Positions 44,756-52,931 of a stretch of 64,000 nucleotides of DNA are shown here, one piece after another. Numbering within the stretch: the stretch's first letter is position 1; each line of letters starts with the position of its first letter. Source of the stretch: DATGPD01 sp041398565 (lineage in GTDB: Bacteria > Planctomycetota > UBA1135 > UBA2386); the NCBI GenBank assembly GCA_041398565.1, contig JAWKUN010000003.1:558001-622000 (forward strand). The letters run 5' to 3'. The translations under genes were made by a program, and so were the position numbers. The notes under the pieces are model-generated. The model was not told where the DNA came from and ran no database searches. It worked only from the letters and a program-made list of their open reading frames with translations.

Positions 44756-46429
44756 ATGAAATCCATCGCTCCCTCCACAGTCTTGGCCGCCGCGTTCGCG
44801 CTGTCGAACGCGGTCACCCTGCTCGCTCAGACGTCACCGCACGAACGCGTCGTCGTCCGCAGCATGCTTCCCGCTGGCGAACTTGGCTACCTGCTGGTGT
44901 CGCCCACGCGCACCGCAGAGTACCGGCTTCCCGGCACCACCCTCGACCTCGCCGTCGACTTGCACGCGGCGAACGTGCTGCCGATCGACAACGCCGCCGA
45001 CCGTGGCGCCAAGGAAATCGCGCTCACCCTGCCGCCCGGAGTCGACCTCACGCGGGCAGCCATGTTTGCGCAGGTCATCAGCTTGTCGCCACAGAGCATG
45101 CGCGCATCGCCGGTGTTCCGCTTGACGTCCGGCGACAGCGCCGTTGCGCCGGCAATCCACGTCGGGCCGGTGCCCGAAATCCTGGTTGGCAACGGGCCGC
45201 CCAGCGACAAGTCTCGGCACCGCTCGATCATGGTGAGCCGGAACCCGGCGCTGCGTACCACTGTGTTCACCGTCGACGGTCGCCCATTGACCGGCCGCGT
45301 CGAAGCTGACGTCGAAGGCTACAACCCGAGCAACGTCGGTGCCGTCGAGCTGCTGTCGCCGGCGATGTCCGGACTGTCGTTGACCGCGTCGCCCGATGCA
45401 TATCCGTACCGCGTTCACGGGCGCGTGTTCATCACCTGGCCCAATGGTGCCACCGGCCAAGGCTCCGGCACCCTGATCGACGCCAAGCACGTCATGACCG
45501 CCGGCCACGTCGTGTATCAGAGCTCGAAGGGTGGCTGGGCCACGAAATTGCAGTTCCAACCCGGATATGACAACGGCGACAAGCCGTACGGCGAAGCGGT
45601 CAGCGCCAGCGGGCTCGGCTGGCGGCACTCCTGGACCGGTTGGACCCAGGACGGTGACTACAGCGACGATGTCGCCTACTTCCAGATCGATCGCCCAGTC
45701 GGCGCCCTGACGGGGTGGCACGGCTACGGCTACAGCACGAGCTGCAGCTTCTACGAGACCACGACGTTCTACACCCGCTGCTATCCCGGAGAGGGCGCCT
45801 TCACCGGCCAGCTGATGTATCAACGCTCGGGCACCTTCGACTCTTGCCCAACCGACCGCGAGGCACGCTTCAACCTCTACGCCTACGGCGGCGAGAGCGG
45901 CTCGGGCTACTACTACTTGAACGGCACCAGTCGTTATGTGCGCTCGGTGATGTCACACCGCGCCAGCAACACCGATGCGGACACCGTGCGACTCACCGAG
46001 AGCAAGTTCAACGATGTCGTCGCCGGTATCGCCGCGGCGAAGGCGTCGACGTTCGATTTCACCCCGCTCGGCGTCACCGTGGGGCCGACCGAGGCGCCGC
46101 ATGTCGCCCGCGGCGCTGCGCTTCCCGACCTGGACTTCGTCGTGCACAACTACTCGACGGCGAGCTTCACCGGCACACTCAACTGGACCGTGCGCTTGTC
46201 GACCAACACCATCATCAGCACGGGCGACACCCTGTTGCGCACGACCTCGTCGACCTTCACCGCCGGAGCCAACGGCAGCAAGTCCATCAATCACACCAAC
46301 CCGCCGACCATCCCCGTCACGGTGACGCCGGGCACCTATTATGTCGGCATCATCCTGACGACGGCCGATGCCAACAGCGGTAATCAGATCACTTTGGCCG
46401 AGGACGTCGCCAAGGTGATCGTGGACTGA
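44756..46429 (+). CDS. secreted trypsin-like (V8-type) serine protease
   Basis: 557 aa from ATG 44756, with a signal peptide (MKSIAPSTVLAAAFALSN, cleavage near LLAQ). After a ~210-residue pro- or accessory region comes an S1-type peptidase: His in KHVMTAGHVVYQ (about His251), Asp in DYSDDVAYFQID (about Asp305) and Ser in YGGESGSGYYYL (about Ser381), all in the right order. Cys residues in STSCSFYETTTFYTRCYPGE could form a disulfide. The last ~140 residues form a CARDB-like beta domain (LDFVVHNYSTASFTGTLNWT, VTVTPGTYYVGIIL). An extracellular endopeptidase, perhaps glutamyl-type, is inferred. Its stop marks the left edge of the accessory island. Confidence 0.88.
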   Translation: MKSIAPSTVLAAAFALSNAVTLLAQTSPHERVVVRSMLPAGELGYLLVSPTRTAEYRLPGTTLDLAVDLHAANVLPIDNAADRGAKEIALTLPPGVDLTRAAMFAQVISLSPQSMRASPVFRLTSGDSAVAPAIHVGPVPEILVGNGPPSDKSRHRSIMVSRNPALRTTVFTVDGRPLTGRVEADVEGYNPSNVGAVELLSPAMSGLSLTASPDAYPYRVHGRVFITWPNGATGQGSGTLIDAKHVMTAGHVVYQSSKGGWATKLQFQPGYDNGDKPYGEAVSASGLGWRHSWTGWTQDGDYSDDVAYFQIDRPVGALTGWHGYGYSTSCSFYETTTFYTRCYPGEGAFTGQLMYQRSGTFDSCPTDREARFNLYAYGGESGSGYYYLNGTSRYVRSVMSHRASNTDADTVRLTESKFNDVVAGIAAAKASTFDFTPLGVTVGPTEAPHVARGAALPDLDFVVHNYSTASFTGTLNWTVRLSTNTIISTGDTLLRTTSSTFTAGANGSKSINHTNPPTIPVTVTPGTYYVGIILTTADANSGNQITLAEDVAKVIVD

Positions 46430-46440
46430 ACACACGCCTG

Positions 46441-46760
46441 CGTAGCCGCGGTCCGATACGGCGATCCCGAGATCGCCAACGTGCTCAACCGGCTCGGCTG
46501 CCGGACCGGCACGGGCAAGCGGTGGAATCAGACCCGCGTCGCCAGAGTCCGCAAGAGCGACTCCATCGCGGGACGCGCTGCACGCTGCCGGACCCGGACG
46601 TGTTGAGCATGAACGAATCCGCGCGCCACTGCGGCGTCAGCGACACGACGATCCGACGCCTGGTCGAGGCCAAGGTGCTACCGATGAACCAGGTCGCGCC
46701 GTGGGCGCCGTGGGAGATCCGCCGGTCCGATCTCGAGTCGGACTGCGCGCACGAGGATCT
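46441..46760 (+). pseudogene. C-terminal relic of a large serine recombinase (frameshifted)
   Basis: The first part reads VRYGDPEIANVLNRLGCRTG and TGKRWNQTRVARVRKSDSI, typical of the recombinase-domain C-terminus. After a frame change near 46570 it continues LPDPDVLSMNESARHCGVSD, TTIRRLVEAKVLPMNQVAPW and APWEIRRSDLES, the helix-turn-helix tail of resolvase/recombinase proteins. The catalytic N-terminus is absent. It is mobile-element debris at the left side of the island. Confidence 0.75.
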
Positions 46761-46794
46761 TGCGCACGCCTTGCGTGGCACGGTGGTCGAACGC

Positions 46795-46985
46795 GGCCTT
46801 GCTCTGCTCGCCCTCCAGCGCCGCCTTCACCAGCGTGAGCGCCTGGTCGCAGGCCACGAGGAGCTGCGGCGTGAACACGTAGCCAGCGTCGCGTCGGGGT
46901 GGCGCACGCCGTCGTTCACCTTGAGCACGAAGTCGCCACGGTGGACCTGCTCGGGGATGTGGATGAGTTCGCGAAGCAGGGTCAT
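46795..46985 (-). pseudogene. N-terminal fragment of a PglY/DUF6079-like ATPase
   Basis: From ATG 46985 the peptide reads MTLLRELIHIPEQVHRGDFV, LKVNDGVRHPDATLA. After a one-base frameshift near 46895 it continues YVFTPQLLVACDQALTLVKA, ALEGEQSKAAF, where homology stops just before the Walker A region expected in this family (LHGSFGSGKSH-type). From memory this is the start of PglY/BREX-type ATPases. The rest has been lost, and the fragment abuts the recombinase relic. It is 116 bp downstream of the HIRAN gene on the same strand. Confidence 0.6.
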
Positions 46986-47055
46986 GGGCTGGGAACCGTG
47001 CCATCCTTCATGCAGCGCTGATCGCCAGGGCCACCGCGAAACGACAAGGGGCACT

Positions 47056-47071
47056 CTCTGCTTCCGCAGAG
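47056..47071. terminator. small hairpin between HIRAN gene and PglY-like relic
   Basis: CTCTGC-TTCC-GCAGAG is a perfect 6-bp stem 30 nt after the HIRAN gene stop on the minus strand. There is no T-run. It is a possible terminator or attenuator within a former operon. Confidence 0.35.
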
Positions 47072-47101
47072 GATCTCTTCGATCCCCTGGCAGCGCCGGA
47101 C

Positions 47102-47884
47102 TCACACCCTGGCTTGGATCGGGTTCCTCGCGCCAGTCCCATCCTTCGCCCGCACCTCGAAGCGCTGACTGGTGAACGGCACGAACCCGTTGCTCCAGCG
47201 TGCCTCCAGCCGGCACAGCAACCGCTGGTCGGTCGGGGCTGGTGCGAGGTTGACCCGCTCGACGTACACGTCGAGGTCCGCCTGCTTCCCTATCAGGTGG
47301 TTCATGTCGTCCACGAGGTAGAATGGCACTCGACCGACGAGCGTGCCCGCCGCATGCAGGGCGATCGCCAGCGGGTCGTGCTCGTTCTCGGGTTCCGGGC
47401 TCCAGGCAAGACGATCCCCAGGACACAGTTTCACGATGATCGCTTCCGCCTCGGAGAGGTAGCGGATGCCGCGTGAGAAGAACCAGGACACGTGCCGGTT
47501 CTTCTGCGCGTCGAACACAGGGGGAGCGATCAGCTCGATCCGGTCGGTGGTCGACCGCCCCTCGCTGCGGGCTAGGATCACCATCGGCGAACCCAGCGCA
47601 GGGGGGAGGCCCAGACGCTGCAGATGGTCCGCGTAGTCGGGACGCGACGACGACATGACCCGAACGTCGAACAAGGGGAACAAATCGTCGCTCCGGTACA
47701 CCGTGGCGAGATTCGGGAACTCGAGGAACGGCACGAAGCCGTGCGACTCGGCCTCGCGGGAGCCTTCGATGTACGCAAACTCCCACCGGGGCTCGCGCGC
47801 CAGTTCACGCAGGCGACCGACGGGGTAGATGCGTCGGTTCTTCGCGCTGCGCCACGTGACGAACAGGGTCGGCGGCGAGGTCAT
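47102..47884 (-). CDS. HIRAN-domain protein
   Basis: 260 aa from ATG 47884. The opening LFVTWRSAKNRRIYPVGRL and FAYIEGSREAESHGFVPFLE, then FPLFDVRVMSSSRPDYADHL, match a family of stand-alone proteins. Their C-terminal HIRAN domain is seen here as VKLCPGDRLAWSPEPENEHD, PLAIALHAAGTLVGRVPFYL. HIRAN domains bind DNA 3' ends in SWI2/SNF2-type helicases. Here the protein has no helicase part, and its N-terminal domain is uncharacterised. It lies directly upstream of a PglY-like ATPase relic, so it may be the surviving member of a phage-defence operon. The frame upstream of ATG 47884 is the IS91 fragment, which probably removed the native promoter. Confidence 0.72.
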   Translation of the reverse strand: MTSPPTLFVTWRSAKNRRIYPVGRLRELAREPRWEFAYIEGSREAESHGFVPFLEFPNLATVYRSDDLFPLFDVRVMSSSRPDYADHLQRLGLPPALGSPMVILARSEGRSTTDRIELIAPPVFDAQKNRHVSWFFSRGIRYLSEAEAIIVKLCPGDRLAWSPEPENEHDPLAIALHAAGTLVGRVPFYLVDDMNHLIGKQADLDVYVERVNLAPAPTDQRLLCRLEARWSNGFVPFTSQRFEVRAKDGTGARNPIQARV

Positions 47885-47895
47885 GGAGGAGGAAC

Positions 47896-48013
47896 GCGGG
47901 TCAGGATGTTCGACGGGCGCTTCGGTGCCAGGCTCTGGCGGCGGGGGCACGACGGTGTGACGGAGAGGAAAGGCGGGCGCGAAGACCCCGTGGTGGGTGA
48001 CGAGCTTCCGGCG
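47896..48013 (-). mobile_element. IS91-type transposase C-terminal fragment, copy 1
   Basis: 118 bp, ~97% identical (4 mismatches) to 55895-56012. Its minus-strand translation RRKLVTHHGVFAPAFPLRHT, VVPPPPEPGTEAPVEHPDPR is a piece of the C-terminal region of an IS91 (Y2) transposase. It lies immediately upstream of the HIRAN gene. The two copies are in the same orientation ~8 kb apart and bracket most of the island. Confidence 0.75.
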
Positions 48014-48141
48014 CGGACGATAGCGGTCGGCCATCGCCGGGTGGGCATGGGGGAGGCCTCGCGCCGGCTGCCCTGCGCCGTAACGGAAAGCAATTGCGAA
48101 CACCGCGTCACGCCCGCTGCCGTTCGGTCGCCCGAGCGGTC

Positions 48142-50175
48142 ATGCGACTTGTCCACGCGTGTCTTCGTTCGCTGCTGCTGTCGGCCACGGCCGCGGCTGC
48201 CTCGGCCCAGCCTGTCTACATCCAGGTGCCATCGCCGAGCGGTGGCGACGACTATCCCGCGGTACGCACCGCCATCGACACAGCCAACGCCGCCACCAGC
48301 GCGACTGCCGTCCTGCTCCAGTTCCAGGCGGGCACCTACCGCATCCGCGTCCCGAGCAACCAGCTCCTGCAGCTGCAGGGCCTCGACCAGCTCACGGTCG
48401 CCGGCGCGGGCAGCCAGACCACGCTGCGCTTCACCGGCTTCGACCCGACCGTGCACAGCAGCCAGCCGGGTGCCGAATGGCGGGCCGGACTGCAGTTCTC
48501 CCTGTGCACGAACGTGGTCGTGCGCGACTTGACCATCGCTGCCGAGCGGCCGTTGGCCAGCGAAGGGCAGCTGCTGGCGGTCGACACCGTCGCCCATTCC
48601 TTCACCCTGCGCCTCGACGACCCGTGGATGTTCCTTCCGCCGGGCACTTACCTGGCCCCGGCCAGCATCTCGGTCGAAGCGATCTTTCCCATCCATCCGC
48701 CCGGAGTCGCGCTCGAAGGCGCGGTGTTCGCCAACGGCATCATCTACAGTCCGACGATCGCCCGGATCGACGTCGCACCGCCGACCACCTCGGCGCAGAC
48801 CGTGACCGTCCAACTCGCCGCCAACAACGATCCGTGGAAGCTGCAGCGGCTGGCGACCATGGCGCAGCACTTGGCGTCCGCGCCGCTGCGCGTCGCGCTG
48901 TTCCACCAGTACCAAGCCGCCTGGGCTGCCGGCGGCCTGCGCTACCGCGACTGCAGTGACATCGAGATCCGCGACACCACGATCCAGTCGATGAACCACG
49001 GCATCTCCATCGAGCGCCAGTGCGACACCGTCATTTGCGAGCGCGTGCGCGTTGAGCCCCGAGTCGACACCTGGCAGGTCGGCAGCACGCGTGGCGGCTT
49101 CGGCGGCATCTATGGCGTGCGCGGGCCACTGGTGTTCCGCGACTCGCACCTGATCGGGTTGTTCGACGACGGCATCGACGTGGTCGGTCACATGTGGGCC
49201 AAGGTCTCCGGCAACGCCGCGGGGATGCCAATGTCGATCGTGTCGATCCGCGCCAACGGTCTGCCGACCGACACCCACATCGACGACGGACTCGACCCGT
49301 CGCGATGGGGCTCGGGCAGCATGCGCGCCGGCGATGCGGTGTGGGTGTACTCCAGCGACTTGTCCACCGTGCTCGGCCGCGCCACGCTGCAAACCGACGG
49401 ACAGCCGCAGAACCCCGGCGCCAACCCGCAGGGACCGTGGGATCTCTACTTGGTCAACCAGAACCCGCCGGGCTTTGCCGCCAACCTGCCCGCCGACGTC
49501 GCGGTGTCGCTGCGCGGCAACGTCTTCGACTCGGTGCTGATCGAGGGCTGCACCTTCACCGGCGGCAAGGGCAGCGGCGTGATGCTGTCCGGCCCTAACG
49601 TCACCGTGCGTGGCAACACCTTTCGCAACGTCGGCTTCGCTGCCATCCGCGTGCACACCATCCTCGATCGGGGCGCGGACGAAACACCGTTGAACGTCAT
49701 CGGGCCGCCGGTCACCGACACCGTGATCGAGGACAACACGATCGTCGGTGGCAACGGCAAGCGCTGGAGCGGGTGGCCGTGGTTGCCGGTCAACCACTGG
49801 GGCAGCTCGATCGCCAACATCGAGGTCACCGCGATCCTGGCCGACGGCGGCGCGTTCGGCACGATCGCCCGCGCGCCGGCGCACACCCACCGTAGGGTGA
49901 CCATCCAGCGCAACGTGATCCGCGACACCGAGCTGGGTGCCATGTGCGTCACTTCGGCGGGCAGCGTGCTCATCGATTCGAACGTGGTCGACGCCATCGC
50001 CACCGGCTACGCGCCGACAGACCCGGCCATCGAGAACTCGCTGCTCTACCTGGAGAACTGCGCCAACGTGCGCGTGTCCAACAACTCGTCGGCGACGTTC
50101 CCGGCGCCGCCACCTCACGGCATCCGGGTAGGGCCGAACGTGACCGGGCTGCACGACGTGAACAACCGCTGGTAG
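48142..50175 (+). CDS. secreted right-handed parallel beta-helix protein
   Basis: 677 aa from ATG 48142 with a signal peptide (MRLVHACLRSLLLSATAAAA, cleavage near ASA-Q). After SGGDDYPAVRTAIDTANAA and FQAGTYRIRVPSNQLLQLQG come coils typical of pectate-lyase-like beta helices: CTNVVVRDLTIAAERP, CSDIEIRDTTIQSMNHGISI, VIERQ-like runs, VLIEGCTFTGGKGSGVML, NVTVRGNTFRNVGFAAIRV, VTIQRNVIRDTELGAMCV and CANVRVSNNSS. Members cleave or bind polysaccharides. Clusters such as SMNHGISIERQCD and LIGLFDDGIDVVGHMW could hold catalytic residues. Polysaccharide lyase or hydrolase activity is possible but unproven. It is intact inside an otherwise broken island. Confidence 0.85.
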   Translation: MRLVHACLRSLLLSATAAAASAQPVYIQVPSPSGGDDYPAVRTAIDTANAATSATAVLLQFQAGTYRIRVPSNQLLQLQGLDQLTVAGAGSQTTLRFTGFDPTVHSSQPGAEWRAGLQFSLCTNVVVRDLTIAAERPLASEGQLLAVDTVAHSFTLRLDDPWMFLPPGTYLAPASISVEAIFPIHPPGVALEGAVFANGIIYSPTIARIDVAPPTTSAQTVTVQLAANNDPWKLQRLATMAQHLASAPLRVALFHQYQAAWAAGGLRYRDCSDIEIRDTTIQSMNHGISIERQCDTVICERVRVEPRVDTWQVGSTRGGFGGIYGVRGPLVFRDSHLIGLFDDGIDVVGHMWAKVSGNAAGMPMSIVSIRANGLPTDTHIDDGLDPSRWGSGSMRAGDAVWVYSSDLSTVLGRATLQTDGQPQNPGANPQGPWDLYLVNQNPPGFAANLPADVAVSLRGNVFDSVLIEGCTFTGGKGSGVMLSGPNVTVRGNTFRNVGFAAIRVHTILDRGADETPLNVIGPPVTDTVIEDNTIVGGNGKRWSGWPWLPVNHWGSSIANIEVTAILADGGAFGTIARAPAHTHRRVTIQRNVIRDTELGAMCVTSAGSVLIDSNVVDAIATGYAPTDPAIENSLLYLENCANVRVSNNSSATFPAPPPHGIRVGPNVTGLHDVNNRW

Positions 50176-50254
50176 CGACGAACCGCGAGATTCATGGCGG
50201 GGTCGGCGCGGGTGGCGCGCATGGGCAGGCACTCCGAACCCAAGCATGCCTCCC

Positions 50255-50756
50255 ATGTCGATCCGCACGATCCCGCTCGGTCTCACCGCATTCGTCCTTG
50301 CCACAGCGACTGCCGCCCAGCCCCATGCCACCTGCGGCACCGCCGTCGCCGCCGACCTCGATGGCCTGCGCTTCCTCGATGCCGATGGCCGCGAGCTGAA
50401 CCGCGTCGCGGGCAGCCAGCTCGGCTTGACCACGGTGCCCCTGGGCCCATGTGTGATCGCGGTGGACGGCACCGGCACCCGCATCCTCGACCGCAGCGGC
50501 GGCACACTCGGCGCCGGCGCCATCGCCAACACCGGCCAACGCCAGACCGTGGTTGCCGGCGAAGGCCGCGTGGTGGTGATCGACTACGACCGCGCGCGCA
50601 TCTTCGACAACGACCGCCACCGGCTCGGCGCCGACATCCCGCGCACCGGCATCGCCCGGCAGAGCGCCACGGTCACCCGCGACCTGATCGTGGTGATCGA
50701 CGACGACAAGTCCCGCCTCTTCGACCGCAGCGGCAGCCCGATCGGTGCCCCGGTCT
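50255..50756 (+). pseudogene. secreted repeat protein truncated by IS66 remnant
   Basis: From ATG 50255 (or 50246) a signal peptide (MSIRTIPLGLTAFVLATATA) is followed by ~40-residue repeats: GLRFLDADGRELNRVAGSQL, VIAVDGTGTRILDRSGGTLG, VVVIDYDRARIFDNDRHRLG and LIVVIDDDKSRLFDRSGSPI. Homology to itself stops near 50756. The frame then runs into antisense IS66 DNA and stops at 50815 (tail CTMMAASWSRLVEPSTSG). The original protein was longer. The repeats look like propeller blades; the function is unknown. Confidence 0.7.
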
Positions 50757-50800
50757 TCTGCACGATGATGGCGGCGAGCTGGTCGAGGCTCGTGGAGCCG

Positions 50801-51229
50801 TCAACAAGTGGCTGACCGTGTTGCTGGTTGGTCGTCGCTCCCATCGCGCCGCGATCGATCTGCAATACGGACGTCGCAGGCGAAGTGTCTGCGAAACCTG
50901 GAGCTCTTCGTGTCGACGCCATCGAGAAGGAGGCGCAGGCGTCGTCCATCGATCTCGATGTGTGCTTCCTCGCTGCTCGCTGCCTTCGTGAGCACCTCGA
51001 ACGTCCCTCGCTCGAGTCGCTCGTAGAGCAGCCAGAACCCATTGCGCTCCCACAGCAGCAGCTTGATCCGGTCGCGACGGCGGTTGAAGAACACGAACCG
51101 TGGCCCGTGAATGGATCGAGCTTGAACAAAGACGTCACGCGTGATCGCGCACAGGCCGTCGAAGGCCTTGCGCAGGTCGACCGCTTCGCGCGCCACGTAG
51201 ATCCGCACCGAGACTGGAAGGCTCAGCAC
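50801..51229 (-). CDS. tnpB: IS66 family accessory protein TnpB
   Basis: 142 aa from GTG 51229, which overlaps the tnpA stop (GTGCTGA). The sequence VSVRIYVAREAVDLRKAFDG, LCAITRDVFV, FVFFNRRRDRIKLLLWERNG and FWLLYERLERG is the classic IS66 Orf2/TnpB. Length exceeds the usual ~115 aa because the frame runs on (CDVRIADRSRRDGSDD) and overlaps the start of tnpC by ~44 nt. Confidence 0.93.
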   Translation of the reverse strand: MLSLPVSVRIYVAREAVDLRKAFDGLCAITRDVFVQARSIHGPRFVFFNRRRDRIKLLLWERNGFWLLYERLERGTFEVLTKAASSEEAHIEIDGRRLRLLLDGVDTKSSRFRRHFACDVRIADRSRRDGSDDQPATRSATC

Positions 51230-51582
51230 GACAGGAGCGCCGACAAGACTCGCAGCACGCTGGAAAGATCGGTGCCGGCGGGGACCAGCACGGCCACGCC
51301 TCCAGGCAACCGCACCTCGATCTCGGCCGACTCTCGCCCCACGCCCGTCGGGATCACCTCGACGAAGTCGGATGACGGCGCGGAACGCTCCGAGCTGCCC
51401 GACTCTTCTCTACGCACCCGGTGCGACCACCATGCCAGCGTGCCCACCGGGATTCCTGTCTCCCGCGCCAGACGAGCGTAGCTCAGCCCCTCTCTCTCTC
51501 GACGTCGAATCAGCCGCCGCAGCTCGTCAGGATCATGTCGCCGGCGCGACGACCGCCGGCCCGAACGTGTCCAGTTTGGCAT
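51223..51582 (-). CDS. tnpA: IS66 family protein TnpA
   Basis: 119 aa from ATG 51582. A helix-turn-helix (DELRRLIRRREREGLSYARL, ARETGIPVGTLAWWSHRVRR) is followed by the short beta segment typical of IS66 Orf1/TnpA (EIEVRLPGGVAVLVPAGTDL, SSVLRVLSAL). It is required with TnpB and TnpC for transposition, but tnpC is mostly deleted here. Confidence 0.88.
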   Translation of the reverse strand: MPNWTRSGRRSSRRRHDPDELRRLIRRREREGLSYARLARETGIPVGTLAWWSHRVRREESGSSERSAPSSDFVEVIPTGVGRESAEIEVRLPGGVAVLVPAGTDLSSVLRVLSALLSC

Positions 51583-51690
51583 CCTGGCATCTTCGGCCGG
51601 TCAGTCGACGATCGAAGATGGGGCGGACAGAACGGATACGGAAAGAACACCAAGGCGCGGCTGGCCACGCGCCAGGCGTTCGGCTCGCGC

Positions 51691-51835
51691 GACTGGCTGG
51701 CGGCGGGACCCAACGACGGCTCGGTCCAGTTCACTTGGTCCGTGCTCACCTGGAGGGTGACGTTCACGTCCGGCGTCGATCCGGTGAGCTGTTCCTGACG
51801 AAGCAGCCGCAAGCATTGGTTGTCAGCGTCGGGCG
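51691..51835 (-). pseudogene. diverged partial copy of the 53642-53986 gene
   Basis: The minus-strand reading NACGCFV, then (after a ~4-bp deletion) EQLTGSTPDVNVTLQVSTDQ, VNWTEPSLGPAASQ matches the middle of the 114-aa protein encoded ~2 kb upstream. The copy ends at about 51691, where unrelated DNA begins. It overlaps the end of the small gene 51823-52149. Confidence 0.8.
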
Positions 51836-52149
51836 CGGCGCACTCCCTTCGAGCGCGTCTTGGCCCCTCTTACGCGGTGAGACGCGCCAGTGCCTCCGCC
51901 GGGTGTCGAAGAGACCTTTTGTTGATCCACGTGCACAAGCGCGCCGCTCGCGTCCGTTGGTCGAATGGCAAGCATCGCAAAGTAGCGCCCTCGACGATCC
52001 TCGGGTGTAAGCGCCGCGACATGTATGTGTTGCCGACCTACGGTGATCTCGAGCTGTTCACCACCAGGAAACAGCACGGTGATTCGATCGGCGACTACTT
52101 CCTGCACAATGTCGCCGGCAGCGACCAAGATCCGATGAGACTTGACCAT
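51823..52149 (-). CDS. small basic-tailed hypothetical protein (last gene of novel operon)
   Basis: 108 aa from ATG 52149, 4 bp after the stop of the upstream membrane-protein gene. The N-terminal ~60 residues look like a small beta domain (ILVAAGDIVQEVVADRITVL, FPGGEQLEITVGRQHIHVAA). The tail is strongly basic and Gly/Ser-rich (GTGASHRVRGAKTRSKGVRR) and could bind nucleic acid or membrane phosphates. The 3' end overlaps a duplicated fragment of the operon's first structural gene, so the C-terminus may be altered. No family is recognised. Confidence 0.55.
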   Translation of the reverse strand: MVKSHRILVAAGDIVQEVVADRITVLFPGGEQLEITVGRQHIHVAALTPEDRRGRYFAMLAIRPTDASGALVHVDQQKVSSTPGGGTGASHRVRGAKTRSKGVRRARR

Positions 52150-52153
52150 CCTG

Positions 52154-52924
52154 CTACGCTCCGCCGGCGGCCAGGCCGGCCGCCCGCAAGCGGGCGAGGT
52201 ACCCTGCCACCAGTACTTCGTCAGGCCATGGCGTCGCAACCAGAATCAAAACGATGGCTATGAGGAGTAGCCACTCCCACCACGAGATGTTTAGTGGACG
52301 ACGCCCTCCCGGGTTAATCCCTAGACAAGTACATCCAGGGTGCTCCGCCGCATTGTGCGCGCCGGCGAGGACGCATATGCCTCGTCCCCAGCCAGCCAAT
52401 TGCATCGTCGTATTGCACGTCAGGTTCCCGCAGCTGTGCGTGAACCCACCGCCGACTCCTTGAGTGTGTTTGCTGCATAGCACAGCTTCGCCTCGCTCTG
52501 AACTCGGTGTCTGTCCTCCAAGCGACCTGAGCAGCTCGGCGACCCTCGCTGGGAGATGCCCAGTGTTCAGCTCCTGGACTAGCGCGGCAATCTCGGATTC
52601 ATGGGCAGCGGGGACCGCGGGTACAGGAGCTACGGAACGAGGGTTCGCGAAGAAAGCGAGGGCCAACTGCCGCAACTGATTCAACAGATAGGGCTGCAGC
52701 TCGGTAGTTCGAATGGCTCTTGCCACTTGCAACACGCCGGCAATTATCACGCGATCTTCGGCTGACCTCGTCGTGAAACCAATGCCCACGCCGCCCGCTG
52801 CGAAGCGAGTAGCTCGCCACGCGTTCACTTCGCCTCTCAGCGGCGGGACGACTCGGGATCCAGAGAACGGGAAACGACCGGGAGAACTAGCCACTCTCGG
52901 CGCGTGGCACTGATCGCACGCCAT
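52154..52924 (-). CDS. Cys-rich, C-terminally membrane-anchored hypothetical protein
   Basis: 256 aa from ATG 52924, 7 bp after the preceding stop. It opens with a CxxC (MACDQCHAPRV). A helical centre follows (VIIAGVLQVARAIRTTELQP, LLNQLRQLALAFFANP; EIAALVQELNTGHLPARVAE), then a Cys/Gly-rich stretch (AVLCSKHTQGVGGGFTHSCG, NLTCNTTMQLAGWGRGICVL, HPGCTCLGINPGG). A transmembrane helix lies at ~215-231 (WWEWLLLIAIVLILVAT). There is no signal peptide, so it may be a tail-anchored protein with a metal- or disulfide-rich domain. Its base composition is visibly less GC-rich than neighbouring genes, hinting at horizontal origin. No known family is recognised. Confidence 0.6.
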   Translation of the reverse strand: MACDQCHAPRVASSPGRFPFSGSRVVPPLRGEVNAWRATRFAAGGVGIGFTTRSAEDRVIIAGVLQVARAIRTTELQPYLLNQLRQLALAFFANPRSVAPVPAVPAAHESEIAALVQELNTGHLPARVAELLRSLGGQTPSSERGEAVLCSKHTQGVGGGFTHSCGNLTCNTTMQLAGWGRGICVLAGAHNAAEHPGCTCLGINPGGRRPLNISWWEWLLLIAIVLILVATPWPDEVLVAGYLARLRAAGLAAGGA

Positions 52925-52931
52925 GTGACCC

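Larger units (their letters stand above)
50757..51600 (-). mobile_element. IS66-family insertion sequence remnant
   Basis: It contains tnpA and tnpB intact in the usual order and overlap, plus only the first ~30 codons of tnpC (from ATG 50844: MGATTNQQHGQPLVDGST, SLDQLAAIIVQ). The transposase gene is cut off at ~50757, exactly where the secreted repeat protein gene also breaks, so a deletion after insertion is likely. It is immobile in its present state. Terminal repeats were not identified. Confidence 0.8.

Noticed and set aside
46522..47175. Intact 217-aa plus-strand gene
   Set aside because: It joins a recombinase fragment to antisense PglY-like and HIRAN sequence; it is a mosaic of relics.
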